DNA from: Roseovarius confluentis
Lineage (GTDB): Bacteria; Pseudomonadota; Alphaproteobacteria; Rhodobacterales; Rhodobacteraceae
Length of the DNA: 64,000 nt
Direction: 5' to 3'
NCBI RefSeq assembly: GCF_002917925.1
Contig: NZ_PPFE01000005.1
Span: 1-64,000, forward strand
Positions within the stretch are counted from its first letter, which is position 1. Each line of letters opens with the position of its first letter. The translations under genes and the position numbers were made by a program. The notes under the pieces were generated by a model. That model ran no database searches, was not told the DNA's origin, and worked only from the letters and a program-made list of their open reading frames with translations. Shown one piece after another: positions 10,746 through 19,027 of the stretch.

Positions 10746-10981
10746 CGGGCCGCGGCGCGGCGATGCAGCAAGCTGCACCTTGATTCCGCGCGGGACGTTC
10801 GCTTTGCGGGACAATCCGGGCATTCGCTGCGGGACAATGAGCGACCGCTTCTGGCGCGAAACTAGGCGAGGTAAAATGCGATAGATAGTACCCTGGTTTG
10901 CTAGTACGAGGTCGACGAGGCAGTTTATCGCGCTTGACGACATCGTGCTTAAGTTGTCGCGCAAACCCAGGAGAATACAGC

Positions 10982-12058
10982 ATGCCGACGGTAACCCTAG
11001 AGCTTCGTGGCGATCAGATCGGGCGTTATACAAGCTTTTCAGGCTCGGGGAACGGGATAGAGAGGGTTGTAGCCGTCAACGGGGTCGAAGCTCTTGGTAC
11101 GCCGGACCAGTTATTCACGGTCGTCGTAGAACAGGTAAACGCGGGAGTCACCGAGTTTCAGAACGGGCAATTCATAACGATTCTGGATTCGGACGACAAC
11201 ATCGTGATGCCGCGAACCGGTGTGCAACCCGACATTGAGCAGGGCCGCGGCGCGGGCGATGAGCACCTTCTCCTCGCTGGGCAGCCTTTCCTCATAGATC
11301 TCGGCGGGGTTCCCGTCGGGCCGTCAACGATCACTTATACCGAGGCCGACGAAATCGGGTCTCCGGATGGCGACGATGATGGGAATCTTGATTTTGACGA
11401 CTTCCCGTGTTTTGCGCCTGGTACGCTGATAGCGACGCCATCTGGCCAGATCGACATTGCGGAACTGCACGTGGGTGATCTGGTCAAAACATTGGATCAT
11501 GGGAGCGTTCCGATCACCTGGATAGGTCGTCGGGAGTTGGATCTGACTGCGCAAAAGATTGGAAAACCGATCATGATCAAGGACGGGTTCCTTGACCAAA
11601 TGAGACCGAGTGCTGACCTTGTCGTGTCGCCAGATCATCGGATTCTGGTTTGTGATCCGTTATGTGACTTGTTGTTTGGGTACAAAGAAGTCCTCGCACC
11701 AGCGAAGGGTTTGGTCAGATTATCACGCATCCGTGAAATGAGCGGTAAGAAGAGCATCGAGTACATCACACTCTTCACCAGTCGACACGAGATCATCCTC
11801 GCAAATGGCCTGGCGGTTGAGACGCTGTATCCTGGCACACAAGCGCTGCGCCGTATCGGATCTTTGGGTCGCGCAGAAATTCTCTCTCTTTGTCCGGCCC
11901 TTCGTAACAAGGAGGCATCAATTGCCTACCCAGAGGCACGACGACTTCTGTCGGTTCAAGAAGCAAGAGCGCTCTCCGAGACTATGCGCCTCAGACGGCA
12001 GGTCATTGGTGGAGATACAAGTCGTGAAGCGACCAGTAAACTTCGCATCGTTAAGTAG
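10982..12058 (+). CDS. Hint_2 domain protein (first of two)
   Basis: 358 aa from ATG 10982, which has GGAGA about 7 nt upstream. Residues 1-140 are an Asp/Gly-rich beta-type region ending in an acidic GDDDGNLDFDD stretch. A Hint (hedgehog/intein) domain of the Hint_2 type follows: CFAPGTLIATPSG with the catalytic Cys at residue 143, VGDLVKTLD, SPDHRILV (about 216-223), and ITLFTSRHEIILANGLAVETLYPG (about 262-285). No C-terminal His-Asn splice junction with extein is evident, so autoproteolysis rather than splicing is expected if active. Such proteins are common in Roseobacter-group genomes and function is not known. Codon use is A/T-richer than neighbours. Confidence 0.88.
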   Translation: MPTVTLELRGDQIGRYTSFSGSGNGIERVVAVNGVEALGTPDQLFTVVVEQVNAGVTEFQNGQFITILDSDDNIVMPRTGVQPDIEQGRGAGDEHLLLAGQPFLIDLGGVPVGPSTITYTEADEIGSPDGDDDGNLDFDDFPCFAPGTLIATPSGQIDIAELHVGDLVKTLDHGSVPITWIGRRELDLTAQKIGKPIMIKDGFLDQMRPSADLVVSPDHRILVCDPLCDLLFGYKEVLAPAKGLVRLSRIREMSGKKSIEYITLFTSRHEIILANGLAVETLYPGTQALRRIGSLGRAEILSLCPALRNKEASIAYPEARRLLSVQEARALSETMRLRRQVIGGDTSREATSKLRIVK

Positions 12059-12280
12059 CGCCATCCTCCATAACTGCGAAAGCCGCCATTCTTGCTCGTC
12101 GCAGCATCAGTCGATATGGGCTCGACGAAACTGACGTTTGCGGCAATGTGGCAAATTCTCGGCGGTGGACAGCTCGTGATGTTAAGCTTTCATGCCTCCC
12201 GTCATTTCCACCGACGCGATGCTACTGAAATACCGACGCGATACCGACGTGCCAAATCGCGTTAACCATCCCTGCACCAG

Positions 12281-12883
12281 CTACCACATCGTCTTCGCCG
12301 CCCTGGCGCTCCAGTCGGCGTCATACGCCGCGCCGCCCTCGTCCCCATCCGAGGCTTCAGACAGCAACTCGCCCACCGTCGGCAAGCCGTCACTGTCGTC
12401 CCGGCCCCACAACCCGGCCCGGATCGTGGCCCGGGCGCACTGGCTGTAGATCTCGGAAATCGCGATCACGATCACCGTCGCCGGGTGCTTGCCTTTTTGT
12501 TCGAACCGGGCGCGCAACCCCTCGTCGGCGGTCAGCTTCGCGGTGCCATTCACCCGAACCACGGTGTTCGACCCCGGCACCATGAACATCAACGACACGC
12601 GCCCGTCCGACACGATATTCCTCAGCGAATCCAGACGGTTGTTCCCGCGCCAATCGGGCATCGCCAATGTGCGCTCGTCCAGGTCCATCACCACTGGGCC
12701 GTCATCCCCACGCGGGCTGCCATCGGTTCCGTCCGGCCCAACCGTGCTCAGCACGCAATAGCGCGAGGTCATGATCCACTGCCGGTAAAGCGGCGTCAGC
12801 CGATGCACCACCTTGCGCGTGCTGGCCGCGCCGGGTGTGCCGTAGAGCGCTTCCAGCGTCTTGATATCGTTAATGAACTCCAT
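12281..12883 (-). CDS. PPOX-class FMN-dependent flavoprotein (pyridoxamine phosphate oxidase-like)
   Basis: 200 aa, split-barrel flavin-binding fold. Motifs YCVLSTVGPDGTDGSPRGD (about residues 42-60), LAMPDWRGNNRLDSLRNI (about 73-90) and VRVNGTAKLT (about 108-117) are typical of the TIGR04025-like (DR_2398) subgroup of probable FMN-dependent enzymes. Substrate unknown; it is not the true PdxH. It is the last gene of the ftsE-ftsX-plsC operon on the minus strand, and its start overlaps the plsC stop by 14 nt. Confidence 0.88.
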   Translation of the reverse strand: MEFINDIKTLEALYGTPGAASTRKVVHRLTPLYRQWIMTSRYCVLSTVGPDGTDGSPRGDDGPVVMDLDERTLAMPDWRGNNRLDSLRNIVSDGRVSLMFMVPGSNTVVRVNGTAKLTADEGLRARFEQKGKHPATVIVIAISEIYSQCARATIRAGLWGRDDSDGLPTVGELLSEASDGDEGGAAYDADWSARAAKTMW

Positions 12884-13610
12884 CCGGATCGAACCCCGCT
12901 TCGCGCATCAGTCGGTTGGAATTGCTCTCGACAGTATCTTCCAGCCGCGCCATGAACTCGTCCTTCGGCAATCCCGCCTCGATCGCCGGCAGGAACTCCA
13001 CCACCCCGGTCCCGGGATGCCGCATGATCCCCCTGCGCGGCCAGACCAGACCGACATTCGTTGCCACCGGAATGCACTCCTGTGCCATCTCTTCATAGAG
13101 GATCGCCGACCCCACCTTGTAGGGCGCCTTGACCCCTGGCGCGATACGCGTGCCTTGCGGGTAAATGATCAACTGTCCCGGCCGCAACCGCCCTCGGCCC
13201 ACATCCGCGATCATCTTCTTGATCGCCTGGCTGCGCTTGCCCCGATCCACGGGAACGCAGCCCAGCTTCATCGCGTATTGGCCGATGATCGGCGCGTACA
13301 TCAACTCCCGTTTCATGATGAACTTGCCTGCCGGGACACTGGCGAAAATCAGGATAATATCGAGGAATGACTGGTGCTTGGCGACGATCAGGCACTCTTG
13401 CGTGGGCGGTGTGCCGCGCACTTCGGTCCTCAGCCCCACCATCCAGCGGCCCGTCCAGCGGACCCAGGCGCACCACGCCTTGCACGCCGCGTTCGCGCCC
13501 CGGGACGAGACCAGCGCCCAAGGCAGGAACACGATCCCGATGGGCAGCATCATGAAATAGATCTGGCCCACGTAGATCGCCGAACGGACCCATTGAATGG
13601 CATATCTCAT
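12870..13610 (-). CDS. plsC: 1-acyl-sn-glycerol-3-phosphate acyltransferase (PlsC-like)
   Basis: 246 aa from ATG 13610, which overlaps the ftsX stop by 4 nt. The acyltransferase HX4D motif is KHQSFLD (His79, Asp84); the second block is YPQGTR (about 150-155), where Gln replaces the more common Glu of EGTR. One N-terminal membrane helix spans about residues 12-34. It should acylate lysophosphatidic acid to phosphatidic acid at the inner membrane. Grouping with ftsE/ftsX couples membrane lipid synthesis to the division ABC complex at the level of transcription. Confidence 0.88.
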   Translation of the reverse strand: MRYAIQWVRSAIYVGQIYFMMLPIGIVFLPWALVSSRGANAACKAWCAWVRWTGRWMVGLRTEVRGTPPTQECLIVAKHQSFLDIILIFASVPAGKFIMKRELMYAPIIGQYAMKLGCVPVDRGKRSQAIKKMIADVGRGRLRPGQLIIYPQGTRIAPGVKAPYKVGSAILYEEMAQECIPVATNVGLVWPRRGIMRHPGTGVVEFLPAIEAGLPKDEFMARLEDTVESNSNRLMREAGFDPDGVH

Positions 13611-14512
13611 GGTGTGTCCTTCAACGTCTTGCGGGCCGCCGCCTGGGTCGCGGCAAAGGCGACCGCAGCGGCCAGCGGCGGGATCACCAGCAGCCACAGC
13701 CACTGCCAGCCGCGAAAGCCCAAACCTGTCAGGAAACCGCCCTCTTCCTGTGCCGCGGGCAACAGGAACACCGCCACCCCGGCCGCCACCGTGCCCACGG
13801 CGCCTCCGGTCAGGGCCCGCAGCGTGAATCGCCGCACGAAGGCCTGCGCGATATAGCTGTCCCGCGCGCCCACAAGGCGCAGCACGCCGATCACCTGCGT
13901 GTTCGCCGCCAGCGCGGCATTGGCCGCCAGCGTGATCATCGCCGCCGTCGCCGCCCCGATCAGCAGAATGGATATGTAGCCCAGCATGCGCAGGCGCGTC
14001 GCGGCACTCACCAGCGGCCGGCGCCACCGGGTATGGTCATCCAGGATCGCCCCCGGCACCTCGGCCGACAGCCGCAGGCGCAGGCCGCCAGCATCGAACC
14101 CCTCGCCCTCCTCGACAACCTCTATCAGCTGTGGGATCGGCAGGGTATCCACCGGCAGGTCGGGGCCGAACCACGGCTCCAGCAAGGCCCGCTGTTCGTC
14201 GGGGTCCAGCGCCCGGGCCGAGGCGACGCCTTTGGTCGTCTGAAGTATCTTCAGCGTGGCCGCGGTCTGTGCCGCCATCTGGCCCTCGGGCGCGGAAATC
14301 CGGATGGTCGAGGATCGGGCCAGTTCCGATCCCCAGCGATCGGCCAGCCGCCCGGTCGCCATCGACAGGGCCAGTGCGAACACCGCCAGAAACGCCATAG
14401 CGCCTGCGCTGAACACCGTAAGCGAGGCCGTGAATCCTGTGGGCGGCACGACCCGGTCGGCCTGCGCATCGCCCATGACGAACTCGGTCACGCGGTTGAA
14501 ATCCAGCTTCAC
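13607..14512 (-). CDS. ftsX: Cell division ABC transporter permease FtsX
   Basis: 301 aa with FtsX topology: one membrane helix near residues 33-53, a periplasmic domain (about 55-170), then three helices (about 180-203, 228-250 and 268-290). The four-helix layout and the conserved NTQVIGVLRLVGARDSYIAQAFVRRF segment, the coupling region to FtsE, identify it. With FtsE it relays ATP hydrolysis to septal peptidoglycan hydrolases. Its start overlaps the ftsE stop by 4 nt. Confidence 0.9.
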   Translation of the reverse strand: MKLDFNRVTEFVMGDAQADRVVPPTGFTASLTVFSAGAMAFLAVFALALSMATGRLADRWGSELARSSTIRISAPEGQMAAQTAATLKILQTTKGVASARALDPDEQRALLEPWFGPDLPVDTLPIPQLIEVVEEGEGFDAGGLRLRLSAEVPGAILDDHTRWRRPLVSAATRLRMLGYISILLIGAATAAMITLAANAALAANTQVIGVLRLVGARDSYIAQAFVRRFTLRALTGGAVGTVAAGVAVFLLPAAQEEGGFLTGLGFRGWQWLWLLVIPPLAAAVAFAATQAAARKTLKDTP

Positions 14513-15186
14513 AGGTCCGCCCCCGCCAGTTGCAGCCGCCGGTTCGAGATCCGCAGCACCCTTGCCTGGACATGGGTTTTCGCGGCCCGGATCAGGGCAA
14601 GGTCATGGGTGGCGACCATGATCGTCTTGCCCATCCGGTTCAGCTCGATCAGCAGGCGCAGCAGACGCTGCGACATTTCCCAGTCGACGTTGCCCGTGGG
14701 CTCGTCGGCCAGAACCGCGTCCGGCGACATGATGATGGAACGCGCCAGCGCCGCCCGCTGACGTTCCCCACCCGACAGCTCCGGCGGCAGGGCGTCGGCC
14801 CGCGCCTTGAGACCCACCCAGCCGATCAGTTCCTTGAGGTTCGCAGACTCGCCCAGCAGGTCGCGCCCCGACACCATCAGTGGCAACGAGATGTTGTCGG
14901 CCACGCTCATATGGTCGAGAAACTGGCAATCCTGATGCACCACCCCGATCCGCCGCCGTGCATAGGCGATGTCGTCCCGCTCCATCGCGCGCACATCCGT
15001 GTCGAACAGCCGGACCTCGCCGGCGGTGGGCATCAGGGCCCCGTAACACAGCTTCAGAAGCGTGGTCTTGCCGGATCCCGACGGGCCGGTCAGGAAATGA
15101 AATGACCCGGCCTGCAGCTTGAGCGAGACATCACTCAGCAGTTCCCCCCCGCCATAGCTGTAGGCGACGTTTTCCAGCTCGATCAC
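14509..15186 (-). CDS. ftsE: Cell division ATP-binding protein FtsE
   Basis: 225 aa with GTG start at 15186; GGGGG lies 5 nt upstream and the length fits FtsE, while the longer open frame upstream has no recognisable sequence. Walker A GPSGSGKT (34-41), Q-loop HQDCQFL (about 84-90), signature LSGGERQR (137-144), Walker B AVLADEP (about 157-163) and H-loop THD are all intact. It is first in the ftsE-ftsX-plsC-PPOX operon and diverges from the zinc-ribbon gene at 15352. Confidence 0.93.
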   Translation of the reverse strand: MIELENVAYSYGGGELLSDVSLKLQAGSFHFLTGPSGSGKTTLLKLCYGALMPTAGEVRLFDTDVRAMERDDIAYARRRIGVVHQDCQFLDHMSVADNISLPLMVSGRDLLGESANLKELIGWVGLKARADALPPELSGGERQRAALARSIIMSPDAVLADEPTGNVDWEMSQRLLRLLIELNRMGKTIMVATHDLALIRAAKTHVQARVLRISNRRLQLAGADL

Positions 15187-15351
15187 TTCGACCCCCGATG
15201 CGTTTTGCCCTTCATGCCCCACAGGACACACTTGTGCAACGACTACGGTACTTCGGTGATTGCCCCCTTTCCCGGTCCGGTATTTGTGCGTAAGGTACGC
15301 CAAACGATAGGCTGGGGTATGCCGGTCAGGCGGAAGGCAGCGGGTGGCAAG

Positions 15352-16290
15352 ATGCGGTTGATATGCCCGAATTGCGGGGCACAATACGAAGTCCCTACGG
15401 AAGTCATTCCCACAAGCGGGCGCGACGTGCAATGTTCCGATTGCGGAACCACCTGGTTCCAGCACCATCCCGACCATGCGCCCGAAGAGTCTGCGGCAGC
15501 TGCAGATGATCTTGCCAGTCAGGAGCAGTACGAGCCAGAAGACATGTCCTCCGGGCTTGACCCCGAGGCTGACTATGGCGCGGAAGACGAGGAAGACGAC
15601 GCCCTCTCGGCCAGCGGCGACGTCAGACCTGACGCGACCCCGCCGGCGGACGCCGATGACAGGTCCAAGGACGAGGATACTCCGGAAGAACTCCACGCAC
15701 CCGCAACCGACCACACGCGGCGCGAGATCGACCCCGCCGTGGCCGATGTTCTTCGCGAAGAGGCCGAGCGTGAATACCGTGCGCGCGAACAAGACAACCG
15801 CGGGACCGTCGAGACCCAGCAGGAGCTTGGACTTCAGGACACCGACAACGACGCCCAGCGCCGCTCGGAAGAGGCCCGCGCCCGTATGGCCCGCCTGCGT
15901 GGCGAACCCGAGGCGCAAAAAACCGATGCCGAATTGGACGAGATCGATCCCTCGTCGCGCAGCAACCTGCTGCCCGATATCGACGAGATCAACTCGTCGC
16001 TTGACTCCGACGGCAAGAAAGAAGAGCCGCGCTCCGTGTCATCGCCCGCCGAGACCACCGGTGCCCACGGGAAAAGCGGCTTCCGCTCCGGGTTCCGGCT
16101 GGCGGTCATCGTCGCGGTTCTGGCCTTGCTGCTTTACGTTTTCGCGCCGCAATTGTCCGGTGCGGTCCCGCAGCTGGCCGATCCGCTGGCGGGTTATGTC
16201 GAGATGGTGAATTCCTGGCGTGCCGGTCTCAACGACCTCATTCAGGACGTGGCCACCTCGTTGTCCGAAGACGGTGCCGCCGACGGCTGA
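15352..16290 (+). CDS. Zinc-ribbon (MJ0042-type) single-pass membrane protein
   Basis: 312 aa from ATG 15352. The first 40 residues hold the MJ0042-type zinc ribbon, CPNCGAQYEVP with a second pair CSDCG, so four cysteines can bind zinc. A long, very acidic and low-complexity region follows (residues ~50-240), then one membrane helix (about 244-263, VIVAVLALLLYVFAPQL). Topology suggests a cytoplasmic zinc ribbon tethered to the inner membrane. Family function is unknown. It is divergent from ftsE, with about 165 bp shared upstream DNA, and converges with the TIGR02302 gene. The nearby ATG codons at 15205 and 15319 are in frame but lack ribosome sites. Confidence 0.85.
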   Translation: MRLICPNCGAQYEVPTEVIPTSGRDVQCSDCGTTWFQHHPDHAPEESAAAADDLASQEQYEPEDMSSGLDPEADYGAEDEEDDALSASGDVRPDATPPADADDRSKDEDTPEELHAPATDHTRREIDPAVADVLREEAEREYRAREQDNRGTVETQQELGLQDTDNDAQRRSEEARARMARLRGEPEAQKTDAELDEIDPSSRSNLLPDIDEINSSLDSDGKKEEPRSVSSPAETTGAHGKSGFRSGFRLAVIVAVLALLLYVFAPQLSGAVPQLADPLAGYVEMVNSWRAGLNDLIQDVATSLSEDGAADG

Positions 16291-16338
16291 TAAGGTGCCG
16301 CGGATGCTGTGCAGCGCGCGCCGGAGTTTCGTCGCAGT

Positions 16339-18990
16339 TCAGAACCGGTCCAGAAGCCGCCGCAGGTAATCAAGCTCGACCTCGGGTCGCGCCGTATCGC
16401 CCGACCGGCGACGGATCTCGTCCAATAGCTCTCCGGCACGGCGATACACGTCTTCTCGTGCGGTGAACTCGCCCTGGTCCCCGGCCAGCCCGCGCTGTGA
16501 CCGGCCAAGCGGATCCTGCTCGCCGAACTGGCCCGGTGTCTGGCTTTGCGCCTGGCCTTGGCCCGGCTGGGACTGGCTGTTCTCGGCCATTGCCTCGCCC
16601 AGGCTGCGCATCCCGTCGCGCAGGGCGTCCATCGCCTCGGCCTGCCGGTCGATCGCCTCGGGAAGGTCGTCGCCCCGCAGCGCCTCCTCTGCACCTTCCA
16701 TGGCGCGTCCGGCCCGGTCCAGCGCCTCGCGGGCATCTTCCCCGGCTTCACCGCCGACATTGGGCAGACCCTGCCGCTGGCGTTCCAACTCGCGCCGCAG
16801 CGCCTCCTGCCGGTCCGACAGGGCGCCGGCGCCGTTGCCCTGCTGCCCTTCGGCGGACTGGTTGCCTTGGCCCTGACCGGGTTGCTGACCCTGTTGCTGG
16901 CCTTGGCCTTGCCCTTGCTGCTGACCCTGACCCTGCTGTTGGCCCTGTCCTTGTTGCGAGTGCTGCTGGCCCTGCCCCTGGCCGCCGTTGCGGCCCTCGT
17001 TGCCCTGCGACTCCCCGGCCTGCGCGCCGGGATTGAACTGTTCCTGCAAATCCCGGAACGCCTCGTCCGACAGGCCCTGCTGGTCACGCAGCGTTTCGGC
17101 CAGACCTTCCATCGCCTGCTGGCCGGGATTGTCACCGCCCTGCCCCTGCTGACCCTCGGTCACGCGCAGGTTCTCCATCATCTGCTGGAACTCTTCCAGT
17201 GCCTGCTGCGCCTCGGCAAACCGGCCCTGCTCCATCAGTTCCTGGATACGGTCCATCATGTCCTGCAGATCCTGGTCGGTCAGGGCCTGCATGTTCTCGG
17301 ACTGGCCGCGGTCAGGTTCGTCCGTCTGATCGCCCTCGCGCTGTGCCATCTGCGATTTCTGGCGCAGGTAATCTTGCGTCGCGTCGCGCAACTCCTGCAT
17401 CAGCCGCGCGATCTCTTCTTCGCTGGCGCCGTTACGCATGGCCTCGCTCAGCCGTTCCTGCGCGGCGCGCATCCGCTCCAGCGCGTCGCCGATATCGCCA
17501 TCCTCCAGCAGCACGGCCAGATCCCACAGCGCCTGCGCCAGTTCGTCCTGCGTCTCGTCGGTCAGGCTGTCATGGTCGATGAACGTCTCCAGCCGCCGCA
17601 GGATCACCCGCAGCTTCAGATAGGCCGTCTCGGATTTGAAAAGCCCCTCCTCGGGGTTGTGCGACACCGCCCGCAGCATCTGGCTGACACGTCTGGCGTT
17701 GGATTTCGCCCAGAGCAGATCCCGCCGCTGTTCGATCACCGACGCGGCCATCGGATCGAAGAACCGCCGCGCCGGCAGATCCATCACCAGCGGCGCGCTT
17801 TGCCCCGTCTGGTCGCGCTCGTCCCGAACGTTCAGCGTCAGGCGCACCGGCAGATGCGCCCACGGATGCTCTGACAGGTTCTCTATCAAGGTCTCGGTAA
17901 AGTCCGCGCGGTCCCCGGTGATCGGCAGCGGCAGGTCCAGCACGATCGGTTCGCGCGCATCGGGTTCGGCCGTCAGGCCATGGCGCCGGTCGACCTCGTC
18001 TAGCGCCAGTTCGAACGTCGCGGTGCCACCGGCCACGCCATGATCGTCGCTGGCCGCGAAAGGCTGGCTCATCTGCCCGTCGAACGTGACCTCCAGCCCT
18101 TCCGAGATCGACGCCTCGGGCGGCGCGTCGGGCAGTGCCGTGATCGTCCATTCCTCGCCGCCGGGCCCATCAATCCGCAACGTCCCGTCCTGTGCGATCT
18201 CGAAGCTCTGCTCGATGTCCGTGGCCGGCGGAATGTCCTCGGTCCGACCCGAGACCGTTTCGGTCATGCTCAGCGCGCCCACCTCGCCGTAAAAGCGCAG
18301 CGTGACCAAGCTGCCTTCGGGGGCGCTGAACGCCCCGTCCTGATCGTTCAGGTAAAGGCTCGGCAACTCGGTATAGGCCGGCGGCTCGATCCAGCCTTCC
18401 CAAGTCGGTCCGCTGGCCAGCGCCGCACCACTGCCGGGGGCCATCTGCGACACCGTACCGGCCCGCCAGACGGATCCGAACAAGACCGCCACGACCAGCG
18501 CCAACAGGGCGACATAGCGAAGCCCGAACGGGTCCCGGCGCGACAGTCTCAGGTCGGGTTCGACCGCTTTCGCACCGGCGGCGCGGGCTTCCATCCGTGC
18601 GATATGCGCCCGCCACAGGGCCTGCGACCCCGTGTCGCCGTTACCGATGGCCTGCCTGTCGGCAAGTGTCGCCAGCGGATGTCCCGGCAACACGCCGTCC
18701 ATCCGTCGAATCGCCTCTTCGCGCGACGGCCAGTCGAACCGGCGCGCCCCGTGCACCGCGAAGCCCAGCGCGGCCAGCCCAGAAACGATGGCCAGCGTCC
18801 AGACGATTTCCACCGGCGCAAGGTCGTGCAGCCCAAGCATCAAGGCGGCGCACACCGCGATAACCACGCTCCAGAGCGGCCAGAAGGCCCGAACCAGACG
18901 CTCGGCAATCAGCCCGGCCCAAGTCAGCATCAAGGGCCGCTTCAGCCGCCTGATGACCTTGTTGAACGTGGTGTTGTCAGATTGTGCCAT
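16339..18990 (-). CDS. TIGR02302/DUF4175 family membrane protein with Gln/Gly repeat
   Basis: 883 aa. Membrane helices near residues 35-52, 58-80 and 150-170 are followed by a long periplasmic part with helical, Met/Gln/Glu-rich segments. A strongly repetitive GQ-rich tract (GQGQQQGQ units) covers about residues 666-709. The overall layout matches the alphaproteobacterial TIGR02302 (DUF4175) family, whose function is not established. It follows lysA by 37 nt on the minus strand and is probably the last gene of the argH-lysA unit. The DNA of the repeat is internally repetitive and may be length-variable. Confidence 0.9.
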   Translation of the reverse strand: MAQSDNTTFNKVIRRLKRPLMLTWAGLIAERLVRAFWPLWSVVIAVCAALMLGLHDLAPVEIVWTLAIVSGLAALGFAVHGARRFDWPSREEAIRRMDGVLPGHPLATLADRQAIGNGDTGSQALWRAHIARMEARAAGAKAVEPDLRLSRRDPFGLRYVALLALVVAVLFGSVWRAGTVSQMAPGSGAALASGPTWEGWIEPPAYTELPSLYLNDQDGAFSAPEGSLVTLRFYGEVGALSMTETVSGRTEDIPPATDIEQSFEIAQDGTLRIDGPGGEEWTITALPDAPPEASISEGLEVTFDGQMSQPFAASDDHGVAGGTATFELALDEVDRRHGLTAEPDAREPIVLDLPLPITGDRADFTETLIENLSEHPWAHLPVRLTLNVRDERDQTGQSAPLVMDLPARRFFDPMAASVIEQRRDLLWAKSNARRVSQMLRAVSHNPEEGLFKSETAYLKLRVILRRLETFIDHDSLTDETQDELAQALWDLAVLLEDGDIGDALERMRAAQERLSEAMRNGASEEEIARLMQELRDATQDYLRQKSQMAQREGDQTDEPDRGQSENMQALTDQDLQDMMDRIQELMEQGRFAEAQQALEEFQQMMENLRVTEGQQGQGGDNPGQQAMEGLAETLRDQQGLSDEAFRDLQEQFNPGAQAGESQGNEGRNGGQGQGQQHSQQGQGQQQGQGQQQGQGQGQQQGQQPGQGQGNQSAEGQQGNGAGALSDRQEALRRELERQRQGLPNVGGEAGEDAREALDRAGRAMEGAEEALRGDDLPEAIDRQAEAMDALRDGMRSLGEAMAENSQSQPGQGQAQSQTPGQFGEQDPLGRSQRGLAGDQGEFTAREDVYRRAGELLDEIRRRSGDTARPEVELDYLRRLLDRF

Positions 18991-19027
18991 GCATCCCTGC
19001 GGTTGGATTGCGAACGCGCCCGTCGCG

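Larger units (their letters stand above)
10508..10981. other. Gene-poor intergenic stretch with repeats
   Basis: 474 bp without a supportable gene. It holds a third copy of the dispersed palindrome (10594-10617), a 16-bp inverted repeat (10702-10717 with 10730-10745, one mismatch), and two near-identical units ending GCGGGACAAT (10798-10815 and 10823-10838). These look like debris of repeat elements rather than coding sequence. The only other signal is the ribosome site GGAGA at about 10971, which serves the next gene. Confidence 0.6.

Noticed and set aside
10508-10981. CRISPR-like array from the repeated GCGGGACAAT units
   Set aside because: Only two units with no regular spacer length; no cas genes in the window.
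9951-12280. Insertion sequence or transposase remnant in the low-GC patch
   Set aside because: Repeats are present, but no transposase-like reading frame, even broken, was recognised, and no target duplication was found.
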